NCBI RefSeq assembly: GCF_020509005.1
Contig: NC_063021.1
Span: forward strand, 2,666,001 to 2,730,000
DNA length: 64,000 bases
Reading direction: 5' to 3'
From: Fulvia fulva
Lineage: Eukaryota > Ascomycota > Dothideomycetes > Mycosphaerellales > Mycosphaerellaceae
The notes below the pieces were generated by a model. It was not told the origin of the DNA and searched no databases. It was given only the letters and a program-made list of their open reading frames with translations. Of the stretch, positions 12,461-24,387 are shown piece after piece. Each line of letters starts with the position of its first letter. Position 1 is the first letter of the stretch. The position numbers and the translations under genes were made by a program.

Positions 12461-12599
12461 AATAAGAATAGTTATACGAAGAATTAACAGAAGTACTACT
12501 AGTAGAGCCTCTACTAGAAGGACTTAAGCTATTATTATATGTTCTTAGGATAGTAGAAATAGAATATAACCTAGTTATTAGCTTATACCTAGTAATACC

Positions 12600-12960
12600 G
12601 GGCGTAGCTAATAGGTAATATACATTGACTTTCCTTAATAACGGTACTAACTCAGATTATATTAACTCTTCTTATACGCGTAAACACAACCTACCCTTAA
12701 CTAAGCTTAATAACCTATTAGTACTCGGATTAGCTAATAGGTCTATAGCTACGGAAATGATCGAACACCGTATAACTATAGAATTCACGCTTAGTAATAG
12801 CTATAGAGAAACGAGAACGTTCTAGATTACTTATCTAGAATACGATATAGTACTAGGCAGACCTTAGTACGATAAATATTAGCTAGGTATCTACTTTGCC
12901 TCTAGTATAATAACCCTCGACTCGGAGTACTATAAGGAACATTACCTATAGAGTAGCAAG
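12600..12960 (+). pseudogene. Gypsy-2 aspartic protease remnant
   Basis: The active-site loop reads LNNGTNSDYINSSYTRKHNL (12634-12693), where the family has D-S-G followed by a hydrophobic stretch. The catalytic Asp is Asn. The second conserved block, YLEYDIVLGRP*YDKY, lies at about 12830-12880. The stretch 12625-12825 happens to stay open. It lies between gag and RT as expected. Confidence 0.8.
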
Positions 12961-13539
12961 CCAGTCTAGGTATAGATTGTTAACAATAAGTAGGAGCCTA
13001 TAATTACTAAGCAAAGCTTCGAAGTAGCTCTAAAGACCCGATCACTATATTAAGCCACCGTTAAAGAAGACGATAAAGGAGATCTAGTCTAGACTATAAC
13101 TTCCGACGTGATTATAAAGTAACGACCTAAGCCCGAGATATCGACCGGGACGCCGCCCGTACCGATACTACTAGATATCGATATCTAGGAAGTTAGCGAA
13201 GCGGCTATTGATAGGATAGCTAGGTAAAAGGGAGCTAAAGTATATATAATATTCATTTTCGATAAGAACGAACAATAGTAACTAGGGGATCTCCGCGTAA
13301 CGGACCCTTTAATAGCTTATACTATAAGTACTCGGAATATACGTAAGGTAGTAGTATATAGGCCCGATACTAGCTATAGGATGCTATCCGATAATAATAC
13401 TATCGAACGACTAGATACTCGAGTAGCGGCGTTCGTACTAGTAGCGTAGCGTACTAGCCCGATACTATCCGCTTATAAGATATACGTATAGTCTAATATT
13501 AACAAGTTTATAAAGAAAAAGGAGGAGACAATCGATCCG

Positions 13540-15000
13540 AAGGATCACCTCCTACCTATCTATTACGAGTTTGTATACGTCTTTTCTAAGTAAGATACGA
13601 AGGAGCTCCTACCGTATAGGCTAGGTATCGACTATAAGATCAAACTAAAGCCTAGTACGACTCCGCCCTTTAGCCGACCTTACCGTATATTAAACTAAGA
13701 GGACGAGGTAATAGCTTGTTAGGTCTAAGAGCAATTGGCCTAGAAGGGCATCCGTAGATACGAAGGAAGGGTAGACGTATCTTTACCTATACTTATTATT
13801 AAGAAACCTAGCGGGGGACTTAGAGTTTATATTAACTATAGATAGGTAAACGAACGTACGATAAAATCTAGGTATCCTATACCCCTAATATAGGATATAC
13901 TTGACCGTATTATAGGGAAGAAGTACTTTACTAAGCTAGATATTATCGCCGCCTTTAACCGTATACGTATAGCGGAAGGGTCGGAATAGCTTACGGCGTT
14001 TACGACACGGTATAGCTAGTTCGAGTACTTAGTACTACCGTTTAGACTATATAATATACCCGGGACATTTCAATCGTATATTAACGATACCCTAAGAGAG
14101 TTCCTCGATGACTTTATGTCCGCGTACCTCGACGACATCCTAATCTTTAGCGACACGCTCGAAGAACATATCGAGTATATAAAGAAGGTGCTCCGTAAAT
14201 ACGGTAAGGCGGGCCTTTAGCTCGATATCTCTAAATACGAGTTCTATACCTAGTCTACTAAGTACCTCGGATTAATTATCGGTAAGGATAGCGTATTAAT
14301 AGACCTAGCTAAGGTATGAGCGATACGTAAATAGGGGACTACTACTAACGTAAAAGACATCCTTACGTTTAATAGATTCTTAGGCTTCTATCGACGCTTT
14401 ATTAAGGACTATAGCAAGATAGTTCTGCCTATAGTAAAGCTAACTAAGAAGGAGAACCCCTAGTACTAGATAAACGAATATTAGAATGCGTTCGAAGGAC
14501 TAAAGTAAGTATTTACCGACGCTAAGGGAATAGTACTAGCGATGTTTACCCCCGGGAGACGTACCGTCTTAGAGACTAACGTAAGCGACTTTATAACCAT
14601 AGTAGTCCTATCGTAATATAACGAGGATAACATCCTCCGCCCTATCGTATACCTATCGAAAAAGATGAGCCCGTAGGAGTGTAACTACGACATCTACGAC
14701 AAGGAGTTGCTCGTAATTGTTAAGGCGTTTAAGGAATAGAAGCTAGAACTAATAGCCGGCGATATCGATAAACTAGACTTCGAGAACTTTACCGACCTAA
14801 GCGGCTACCCTATACTCGTCTATAGCGACTATAAGAACTTAGAATACTTTATAATATCTAAGTAGCTAAATAGACGCTAAGCTAGGTAGGCCGAGTTCTT
14901 ATTACAGTTCTTCTTTAAGATCGTATACCGACTAGGAGTATAAGGAGCGAAGCTAGATAGCCTTACTCGACGTTCCTAAGACGCTATCTTATATAACAAG
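13540..15000 (+). pseudogene. Gypsy-2 reverse transcriptase and RNase H remnant
   Basis: RT blocks include [33 protein letters not shown] (about 13813-13872), [40 protein letters not shown] and an intact catalytic [11 protein letters not shown] at about 14130-14160. RNase H follows with LETNVSDF (Asn for the usual Asp), YDKELLVIVKAFKE and YSDYKNLEYF. Stops are TAG or TAA. This is one of only two Gypsy RTs here with an unmutated DD pair; the other is Gypsy-6. Confidence 0.88.
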
Positions 15001-15229
15001 TTAGATCCGCGTTATACTTAATAGGATAGGGTACTACTAAAACTAGAACACTTCCTATCGGTTAGCGTAAGCTAGATCCTAAGACTATCCGTATCCGAAG
15101 TAGAAGGAGTAGTTATAGACGAAGTCCTAGTAGTAGACATTAGTAAGTTATACGAACAAGATAACGTAGTCGAAGCTACTACCTAATTCGCGGTAGGAGA
15201 ACTAGTAAAACTACTTCGAAAGAACAAGA

Positions 15230-16730
15230 TAGACGATAAGTACGTAATACTAGTCGATAGTATAATATATATCAAAAACCGATATAGCGGGTATAGCCTC
15301 TTCGTTCTACCTATAGAGGATAAGGAGAACACTATCTATATACGTATAGTCAGAGCCTTTTACGATATACCGGCAGCCGGACACCTAGGTAAGACTACTA
15401 CGAGCAGGCTCGTATTACGATATTATATATAGCTAAGGATGACCCGGTTTATTAGATCTTTCGTACGCGCCTACCGGATATGTCGTAATAGCCGTAGTAT
15501 TAACGAACTATAGTACGGACTTTTGGCCTTACTACCTATCCCCTTTAGTATAACGTCGCTATAGACTTCGTTATCGACTTGCTTAGAGCGAAGTATACGG
15601 CCGACGGTCAATAGTACGAGAATGCGCTTACGGTGACTAATAGACTAGGTAAGGAGCGCTACTATATTCTAGTTCTCGAAGTGATAGCTAAATATATCGC
15701 CTACGTCTACATTAAGCACATCTTCTTACGCTACGGATTACTAAAGACGATTATATCGGACCGCGGACCTTAATAGATTTTAGCCTTTTAGGGACGCCTT
15801 TATAAACTACTATAGATCAACCGTAAGATCTCTACCGGGTATTATCCTAAGACCGATAGACAGAGCGAGAATACGAATAAGATAATAGAGCAATATCTAC
15901 ACGCATTTATTAGCTATATATAAGATAACTAGCCGGACTAGTTACCGCTCGTAGAATTTATAGCTAACGACTATATCTCTAAAACGACTAGTATAAGCCC
16001 CTTTATAGCTAATATTAGTAAGAATCTAAGATACGCGGATATAGAGCTCAACCTACCTATATAGCTACTCCTATATAAATAACGCCTAGACGCGAAATTA
16101 GTAAATGCCTTCGTATAGCGTATAATAGAGCTTCGCTATAAACTAAGAGACTCGATAGAGATAGTATAAGCGTCGTAAGCCGAGTACGCGAATAAATACC
16201 GTACGATCGTACTACGATACGAAGTAGGTAATATAGTATACCTTAGTACTCGTAACTAGCGTACTAAGCGCCCGTTAAAAAAACTTAACTACCGCTATAC
16301 CGGACCTTATACGATTACTAAAGTACTACTATACGACACGTATCGCCTAGATTTACCGCGATTACTAAGTAACTTATATAACGGCTTCTACGCTAACCTA
16401 CTAATACCGGTATACGAACCGAGACTAGGCTAAGTATAACTACTACTAGCGCCTATAGAGGTAGAAGACGATAATAGCGATATAAGTACGTATTAGTTAC
16501 TAGATATAATATTAGATATAAAGGGCACACTACCGCCGGGACTAGCGCTACGTAGTAGAAGGAAGGAGAGACGATACGAGTATCTAGTATAATAGGTTAG
16601 TTATAGTAAGCCTACTTAGGAGCCCGCTAAGAAGTTAATAGATACTACCGCCGCCTCTATCGCGGACTTTTACTATAACTATCCTACGAAGGACAGGCCA
16701 GCCCGCTTTATACTACTACTAGGGTAGATT
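15230..16730 (+). pseudogene. Gypsy-2 integrase and chromodomain-like tail
   Basis: After the linker KYVILVDSIIYIKNRYSGYS, the zinc-binding part shows AAGHLGKTTTSRLVLRYY and RAYRICRNSRS. The core follows over about 15540-16060, with frame changes. The C-terminal region at 16570-16700 (RRYEYLV**VSYSKPT*EP, then DTTAASIADFYYNYP) resembles the chromodomain of fungal chromoviruses. It matches the tails of Gypsy-1 and Gypsy-3 in layout. Confidence 0.8.
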
Positions 16731-17091
16731 CCGAACGAGGATATACCCGGAGACGTTATAATTAGCGATACTATAAACGCTTTATTAATAGCTACGTCTA
16801 ACCTAGTAACTATAGGAGGACTACGTATACTAATTACGTAGGTACCTATAGCTCTACTACCGGTTAAGAGCTACAAGCCTAAGACTAGTATAAGTAAAGA
16901 CCCGTAGGCGGCTACTTTAAGTAAGATGCCCGACGGTTAGCTACCGCGGAGGATACGATAATACCGACCGAGGTAGTAACGACGACACGATAGCGGATAG
17001 AATAGATAATAGAAGTGATAGAAGTAACGATATAGAGGATAACACTACTTTCGTAGTAGCGATAATACGAGCTTAAGAGACTAAGCGCGAT

Positions 17092-17135
17092 TTTGAAGGG
17101 AGGGGGTAGTATTACGGCCCTAGGCCTCGTAAATA
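17092..17135 (+). repeat. Polypurine tract and first 26 bases of the Gypsy-2 3' LTR
   Basis: The purine tract (GAAGGGAGGGGG) ends at 17109. The LTR starts at 17110 and is cut at 17135 by the tail of LINE-1 copy A. The flank ends in GTAAATA, matching the LINE-1 insertion-site preference. Confidence 0.8.
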
Positions 17136-19873
17136 GATAGATAGATAGATAGATTTGTCATTCCCCTGTTCTAGGACCCTATCCGGCCTATATAGGTATA
17201 TATCTATTGTTATGTACAAAGGGAAACCCGAATAGGTAAAAACCCTTCCCGCCCCCGACTACTCCTTATCTAGATTAGCTTTCCCTCTAAACGTACGTAG
17301 TCTATGTCACTACCCCGTTAGCCCCCGCTCCTAGCCGGTCTCGTCGCGCTACGTCGTGTCCTCTCTTCCTATACTACTCCTACTAGGCGGTACTGTTCTA
17401 GCCAGCCCTTCTCTAGTATCTAGTTCGTAATACGCCGTAGGTCTTTAGCGTTGTTAAGAAGTGCCCTAATCGTCCGGTTCCTCGCCTTTGCTATCTACTC
17501 CCCCCTTCCTAGCGACCACCTCGGATAGACGAGGAGTGCGTGCCGTACGTTCTAGGAGCGATAGCCGTAGGGGCAGCTAGTATTCGTGTATCCTAGAACC
17601 TTCCTCTATAATAGGTACCCCTAGAGGCCGATATGTTCGCTTCGTAGTTGGGTTGCTATACTACTCTATGCCCTCGTAAGGCGGTAGTAGATAAGCTTCG
17701 GGGGGTACTTAACCGCGGATTTCGTAGCTAACTATTCCTTAGGTTATCCCGCTAGCTAAGGGCGTCTACTATGCCCTACAACCTAGTTGTTCTACCTCTC
17801 TTTCTATAGTTGCTCTACAAACGATTTCTTACCTTCCTATTATATTACTAGCTGTTCGTCCCTTACCCGGTAGTTCGGCTCGTTTCCGGGTCGAATGCCC
17901 TTATACGCTAGTACTGATTCGCGGGCCCTTACGACTACACTAGCGATGACCTTCTATACTAGGTACTGTGCCGACTTGCCTAAGTAGGAGGTCCGTAGTC
18001 CCTAGATATATAGGTCGATCGGCGGTATAGCGGTCTCGTGCTTAAGCATCCTCGTTAGTGTCGACTTATATGCCCCGGTGACCTTCCTTAGGTATTGGTT
18101 TTGGATCTTCGCTAGCGGCGCGACGAGTCCCTTCGATAGGTAGGCCCTCTCGCCTAAGGACTACACTTGGCTACTATAGGTAAGGACTGGCCGTATAATA
18201 GCCGTATATAGAAGTCGTGACTACCGGAAGTCCGCCCCCTATATAGACGTAGTGAGCCTCTAGCATGATGCTATATTCTATTTAGCTTTCCGTAATATTG
18301 CCTATACGTGCTTCCTCTACCGTAGCGCCGGGTCCACCTATAGTCCGAGGATCCTAAGCTGATTTGCCGGGTTAGTCGTGTGCCCCTATATCTAGATAGA
18401 AGCTTATATATTGTGGAACCGTGGCCGGCGCGTAAAGTGTATTAGATTGTACTTTTCTAGAGCAAACCGAGCCCCGTACCTCCTAGCCTAGTCCTCGTAG
18501 ATCTTGTGCTTCTCTTCTAGTAGCCTACAGTTCTCCTTAGTCGAGGAAGACTACGCTAGGATATTCGTGTCGTCTACGAAGCCGCTCGTAGCGGTATTCT
18601 AGGATTCTAGGGCTAGGAGTAGCGTCGCTATAAAGAAGAGGAATAGGATAGGTACTAGCGTTAAGCCTTACGGGATTCTAGTATAGACTACTTAAAAAAG
18701 ACTTTTATACTAGCCGACTAGGATCGACGTACTACGGTTTTAGAGGTAGGACCGTACGAAGTTAATAAGCTACTTAGGGACTCCTTTCGACCTTAGGATA
18801 TAGAGTAGCCGCGGGTATAATACGTAGTCGAAGGCTCCCGATATATCTAGGCTAAGTAAGGATACTACCTTGTCCCTATTCTTATACTAGATAGCCTTTA
18901 CCTAAGAGGTAATAAGTTCTATCGCGGATAGCGTCGATCGCTATACGCGCGTACCTATCTAGGTATCCGGGAGTAGGGAGTATTCCTCTACCGCCTCGGA
19001 GAGTCTCGTTATAACTAGCTTCTTAAGCGCCTTCCTAAGAGTGTTAAGGAGCGCAATTAGGCGGTACGACTTCACCTACGTATAGTCTTCCTTCTACGGC
19101 TTACGTAGGACTACTGTCGTCGATTGTTTAAAAGCTATCGGGTGGTATCCGGTCTATAGGTAGGCGTTAAAGATGGCTATAACTGCTAGGGCTAGTTAAT
19201 CTCTACACTTCTTTAGTAGCTCGTTTGGGATCCTATCCGGCCCCGGGGCTTTCTTCGCCGGCAACTTCCTTAGTATAGCGGTAACTTCTCCCTCGGACAC
19301 CTCCTATTAGACCGCGATGCTAGGGGCTAGGGGAGTAGAGCTGTTTATGTCGCTTAGATTAGCCTCGACTAGGGGTGGGAAGAACTTGCTAGCTAGTAGA
19401 CGCGCCTTGGCCTCGGGGTCGCTAACCGGGCTACTAGGCGATTGTAGCGCTAGGATAGAGAAGGAGGGGCCCTGTGTAGGGTCCTGTCGGGCCCATTTCG
19501 CTAGCTTCTACATCCTCTCTAGCTTGCCGGCGATTTCTTCCACTATAGCCCTCTAGCCGACTACTTTCTCCCTCCGTATTATAGCTTTCTTCTATTAGTA
19601 TACCTCCCTATATACGTTCTAGGCCTCCTCGCTATAGCTGCTCGTCTACACCCGGCGGGCTCTCCTTACTTCTCTTACTACCGTAGTGTACTTCGGCGTC
19701 TAGTATAGTTTAGACTATATCGTTAGTTAGGTAAGCGGAACGTAAAGTAAGGTCGCTTTTCTTATTTCGTCTATTAACCCCTAGACTACTTCGTCTATCT
19801 CGTCTTTACTATTGTATTACTACTACGTAATCTAGACTAGCCTCTTAGAGTTATCGAGGTTCGCCTAGATATT
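17136..19873 (-). mobile_element. LINE-1 copy A, 5'-truncated Tad1-like LINE
   Basis: The (TATC)n tail is at the left end (GATAGATAGATAG on the plus strand). It is followed by the 3' UTR (to about 17480) and ORF2 read leftward. ORF2 contains the C-terminal Cys/His region, the RT with an intact FVDDTNIL-type block near 18560-18590, and the linker before RT. The copy ends in ORF2 upstream of RT, so the endonuclease is mostly absent. The right-hand target duplication expected after 19873 is not there; a fragment of LINE 3' UTR in the opposite sense follows instead. It forms a long inverted repeat with 21650-24387. Confidence 0.9.
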
Positions 19874-20031
19874 ACGATTAGGGCACTTCTTAACAACGCT
19901 GAAGACCTACGGCGTATTACGAACTAGATACTAGAGAAGGGCTAGCTAGAACAGTACCGCCTAGTAGGAGCAGTATAGGAAGAGAGGACACGACGTAGCG
20001 CGACGAGACCGGCTAGGAGCGGGGGCTAACG
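19874..20031 (+). mobile_element. 158-bp LINE-1 3'-region fragment at a rearranged junction
   Basis: It matches the end of ORF2 and start of the 3' UTR of plus-strand copies (for example 24051-24212 and the region from about 36282). It has no tail and is joined directly to LINE-1 copy B at 20032. Neither the remaining Gypsy-2 LTR nor the missing 149 bases of copy B occur here. The junction therefore reflects a deletion or recombination, or an assembly fault. Confidence 0.75.
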
Positions 20032-20039
20032 GAACTAAT

Positions 20040-20910
20040 AGTCTAACGGCACTCTACAGATCTATACTAGCTCTACTACTACTAGGAGGTACCTAGAGGC
20101 ATAGCTATAGTAGGCATCTAAGGTTACGGCATTAGCGAAGGTCTTAACGAAACAATTTACGATCCTAGTCTACGACATACCTAAGGAGTTTGACCTAACT
20201 AACTAGGGTCACCTACGCGCTCTCTAAGAGGACAACCCGGTCACTCTTAACTCTCTAATCTAGAAGGCGACTTGGGTCTATAGGAAATGGCTAGAAGGTA
20301 AGAAGGCCTCGGCGCTAATAGTATAGCTATAAGACGCGAAAGCGGCGGATCTAGTAATAGAACAAGGCCTAGTCTAGTAATATAGCCTTAAGATAGTAGA
20401 AAAGTACTCCTTCTCCTTTCCTGTCCTCTAATACTTTAAGTACTAATAGTATAGACACCAAACCTATACGTATATAAACAAGTAGGCCTGCTCGAACTGT
20501 ATAGGAGACTATATGTCTAGGGACTATATATCGACTACGAGACGGTACGCGAACTGTCCGGGGCACTACCTATCGTATAGTACGGAATGCCTATAGCGGA
20601 AACTAGCGAAAAACAAGGCAATTATAAACAGAACCGTCGCCCTAAGATTCTACGGCGACTGTAAGGCTAGCCTATACCGGAACTAACTAGCGGCGGTCGG
20701 GTATAAGCGCCCTAGGGCCGAGACCGATATAAAGGATACGTAACCTAGGGCGTACGGGAGGCCACGTACTCTACTAGCTACGGCGAGGGAATCTAACTAG
20801 GCCCGACTCCCCTTTATTATATAGCCGATAGGCGTAGACTAGGACGTATAGGGTAGTAGGACATAGGACGCTATAGAGGAAATGATTATCGATACCGATA
20901 ACTAGCCTCG
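20040..20910 (+). pseudogene. LINE-1 copy B ORF1 (nucleocapsid-like) remnant
   Basis: ORF1 proteins of Tad1-like LINEs bind the element RNA. The frame runs through KEFDLTN*G, LNSLI*KATWVYRKWLEGKK and ASALIV*L*DAKAADL to a Cys/His-rich block near 20425-20590. There copy D shows CFKC and H/C spacing of CX2CX4HX4C; in copy B several Cys are Tyr. Gln codons have become TAG. The start codon cannot be placed because the 5' part is interrupted. Confidence 0.75.
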
Positions 20911-20914
20911 ACAC

Positions 20915-23900
20915 GCTTAGTATTATCTAGTATAATGTTAACTATAGCAAGGATATAGTCTAGAACCATTTCCTATACGAGGCGGACCCGCGCGTCTACT
21001 ACGTCCTTATAATCTAGGAGCTATAGATTAACCCGTACTATAAGAGACTAACGACCTACAAGTTACTAGGCTATATAACATACCTACGAGGCGACGGTAG
21101 ACCCCGTACGTACTTCTATATTAGTAAGGACATACTAGAATCCGACTAGGAGGTAGTGTACTACGTAGACGAAGAAGGCGGGGGCGATATTACCTCCCTC
21201 TACGTAGGTAGCACCTAGATACACAACCTATATATATAACCGCTAGCCTCGAGGTCTAGCCGCGACCTAGGGGTCTATAGACACCTAGATAGTGCGCTTA
21301 AGAGACAAGGGTGCCACATCGTAGTAGGAGACTTTAATATATACTACCCTTCCTAGGAAAGCCTTATATAGCCGTACCCTATAGCCGACGAAGTACTCGA
21401 CTTAATAGCGAGTAACGTAATTACCCTTAATACCCTAAAGGACCTAGGTACCTAGAAGAGAGGGGGACTCTAAGGCACGATCGACCTCTCCTAGTTCTTA
21501 GATAGCTACTACTATACGGTAACCTACTATAGAATCAAACATAAACTCGAGGCGTCGTTAGACTATATACTAGTCAGGACCTCTATTACGATATAGATAT
21601 AACGTATACTAGCGAGAACCCTTAAGCTAAACTAGGGAAAGGCCTACTAGGCTAATATCTAGGCGAACCTCGATAACTCTAAGAGGCTAGTCCAGATTAC
21701 GTAGTAGTAATACAATAGTAAAGACGAGATAGACGAAGTAGTCTAGGGGTTAATAGACGAAATAAGAAAAGCGACCTTACTTTACGTTCCGCTTACCTAA
21801 CTAACGATATAGTCTAAACTATACTAGACGCCGAAGTACACTACGGTAGTAAGAGAAGTAAGGAGAGCCCGCCGGGTGTAGACGAGCAGCTATAGCGAGG
21901 AGGCCTAGAACGTATATAGGGAGGTATACTAATAGAAGAAAGCTATAATACGAAGGGAGAAAGTAGTCGGCTAGAGGGCTATAGTAGAAGAAATCGCCGG
22001 CAAGCTAGAGAGGATGTAGAAGCTAGCGAAATGGGCCCGACAGGACCCTACATAGGGCCCCTCCTTCTCTATCCTAGCGCTACAATCGCCTAGTGGCCCG
22101 GTTAGCGACCCCGAGGCCAAGGCGCGTCTACTAGCTAGCAAGTTCTTCCCACCCCTAGTCGAGGCTAATCTAAGCGACATAAACAGCTCTACTCCCCTAG
22201 CCCCTAGCATCGCGGTCTAATAGGAGGTGTCCGAGGGAGAAGTTACCGCTGTGCTAAGGAAGTTGCCGGCGAAGAAAGCCCCGGGGCCGGATAGGATCCC
22301 AAACGAGCTACTAAAGAAGTGTAGAGATTAACTAGCCCTAGCAGTTGTAGCGATCTTTAACGCCTACCTATAGACCGGATACCACCCGATAGCTTTTAAA
22401 CAATCGACGATAGTGGTCCTACGTAAGCCGTAGAAGGAAGACTATACGTAGGTAAAGTCGTACCGCCTAATTGCGCTCCTTAACACTCTTAGGAAGGCGC
22501 TTAAGAAGCTAGTTATAACGAGACTCTCCGAGGCGGTAGAGGAATACTCCCTACTCCCGGATACCTAGATAGGTACGCGCGTATAGCGATCGACGCTATC
22601 CGCGATAGAACTTATTACCTCTTAGGTAAAGGCTATCTAGTATAAGAATAGGGACAAGGTAGTATCCTTACTTAGCCTAGATATATCGGGAGCCTTCGAC
22701 TACGTATTATACCCGCGGCTACTCTATATCCTAAGGTCGAAAGGAGTCCCTAAGTAGCTTATTAACTTCGTACGGTCCTACCTCTAAAACCGTAGTACGT
22801 CGATCCTAGTCGGCTAGTATAAAAGTCTTTTTTAAGTAGTCTATACTAGAATCCCGTAAGGCTTAACGCTAGTACCTATCCTATTCCTCTTCTTTATAGC
22901 GACGCTACTCCTAGCCCTAGAATCCTAGAATACCGCTACGAGCGGCTTCGTAGACGACACGAATATCCTAGCGTAGTCTTCCTCGACTAAGGAGAACTAT
23001 AGGCTACTAGAAGAGAAGTATAAGATCTACGAGGACTAGGCTAGGAGGTACGGGGCTCGGTTTACCCTAGAAAAGTACAGTCTAATATACTTTACGCGCC
23101 GGCTATAGTTCTATAATATATAAGCTTCTATCTAGATATAGGGGTATACGACTAACCCGGCAAATTAGCTTAGGATTCTCGGACTATAGGTAGACCCGGC
23201 GCTACGGTAGAGGAAGTACGTATAGGTAATATTACGGAAAGCCAAACAGAATATAGTATTATACTAGAGGCTTACTACGTCTATCTAGTAGGCGGACTTC
23301 CGGTAGTTACGACTTATATATACGGCTATTATACGGCTAGTTATTACCTATAGTAGCTAAGTATAGTCCTTAGGCGAGAGGGCCTACCTATCGAAGGCAC
23401 TCGTCGCGCCGCTAGCGAAGATCTAAAACTAATGCCTAAGGAAGGTTACCGGGGTATATAAGTCGATACTAATAAGGATACTTAAGGACGAGACCGCTAT
23501 ACCGCCGATCGACCTATATATCTAGGGACTACAGACCTCCTACTTAGGTAAGTCGGTATAGTACCTAGTATAGAAGGTTATCGCTAGTATAGTCGTAAGG
23601 GCCCGCGAATTAGTACTAGTATATAAGGGCATTCGGCCCGGAAACGAGCCGAACTACCGGGTAAGGGACGAATAGCTAGTAATATAATAGGAAGGTAAGA
23701 AATCGTTTATAGAGTAACTATAGAAAGAGAGGTAGAACAACTAGGTTGTAGGGTATAGTAGACGCCCTTAGCTAGCGGGACAACCTAAGGAATAGTTAGC
23801 TACGAAATCCGCGGTAAAGTACCCCCCGAAGCTTATCTACTACCGCCTTACGAGGGTATAGAGTAGTATAGTAACCTAACTACGAAGCAAACATATCGGC

Positions 23901-24060
23901 CTCTAGGGGTACCTATTATAGAGGAAGGTTCTAGGATATACAAATACTAGCTGCCCCTACGGCTATCGCTCCTAGAATATACGGCACGTACTCCTCGTCT
24001 ATCCGAGGTAGTCGCTAGGAAGGGGGGAGTAGATAGTAAAGGCGAGGAACCGGAGGATTA
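20915..24060 (+). pseudogene. LINE-1 copy B ORF2 (endonuclease, reverse transcriptase) remnant
   Basis: ORF2 nicks the target and reverse-transcribes the RNA there. The AP-type endonuclease starts near 20915 (YNVNYSKDIV*NHFL-like) and includes II*EL*INPYYK and VVGDFNIYYPS*E (about 21322-21360). RT starts near 22210 with EVSEGEVTAVLRKLPAKKA, then PGPDRIPNELLKK, SLDISGAFDYV and FVDDTNILA (about 22945-22975), with the DD pair intact. The C-terminal region ends in a Cys/His motif at about 23930-23990. I see no RNase H motif. Stops are mostly TAG. Confidence 0.85.
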
Positions 24061-24387
24061 GGGCACTTCTTAATAACGTTAGGGACCTACGGCGTATTAC
24101 GAACTAGATACTAGAGAAGGGCTAGCTAGAATAGTACCGCCTAGTAGGAGTAGTATAGGAAGAGAGGACACGGCGTAGCGCGACGAGACCGGCTAGGAGC
24201 GGGGGCTAACGGGGTAGTGATATAAACTACGTACGTTTAGAGGGAAAGCTAATCTAGATAAGGAGTAGTCGGGGGCGGGAAGGGTTTTTACCTATTCGGG
24301 TTTCCCTCTATATATAACAATAGATATATACCTATATAGGCCGAATAGGGTCCTAGAATAGGGGAATGACAAATCTATCTATCTATC

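Larger units (their letters stand above)
9994..17135 (+). mobile_element. Gypsy-2: chromovirus inserted in LINE-1 copy B
   Basis: It has a 5' LTR, gag with a coiled-coil-like front, pol in Ty3/Gypsy order, a chromodomain-like tail and a polypurine tract. It ends in the first 26 bases of a 3' LTR. The 3' LTR start (TATTACGGCCCTAGGCCTCG) matches the 5' LTR start (TGTCACGGCCCTAGGCCTAG) with RIP-type changes. The rest of the 3' LTR is absent because LINE-1 copy A begins at 17136 and the far junction is rearranged. Confidence 0.88.
20032..24387 (+). mobile_element. LINE-1 copy B, main part
   Basis: It continues copy B from ORF1 through ORF2, the 3' UTR and a (CTAT)n tail. Adding the 5' piece (9554-9993) and the missing 149 bases gives about 4.95 kb, the same as copies D and E (4.94 kb). 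The right target duplication is at 24388-24400. Gypsy-3 integrase sequence resumes immediately. Confidence 0.9.

Noticed and set aside
17128..17155. GATA-repeat microsatellites at several places
   Set aside because: They are the tails of LINE insertions seen from the other strand, always at an element end, not independent microsatellites.
19317..19556. A 69-79 residue open frame starting MLGARGVELF (or MSLRSAST in the last) recurs at 19317, 21971 (minus), 34197 (minus), 41678 (minus) and 53375
   Set aside because: It is the antisense strand of LINE-1 ORF2 between endonuclease and RT, present wherever that region is. It has no domain, and its openness follows from local base composition.
20369..20566. 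Open frame of 65 codons on the minus strand
   Set aside because: It is antisense to the zinc-knuckle block of LINE-1 copy B ORF1.
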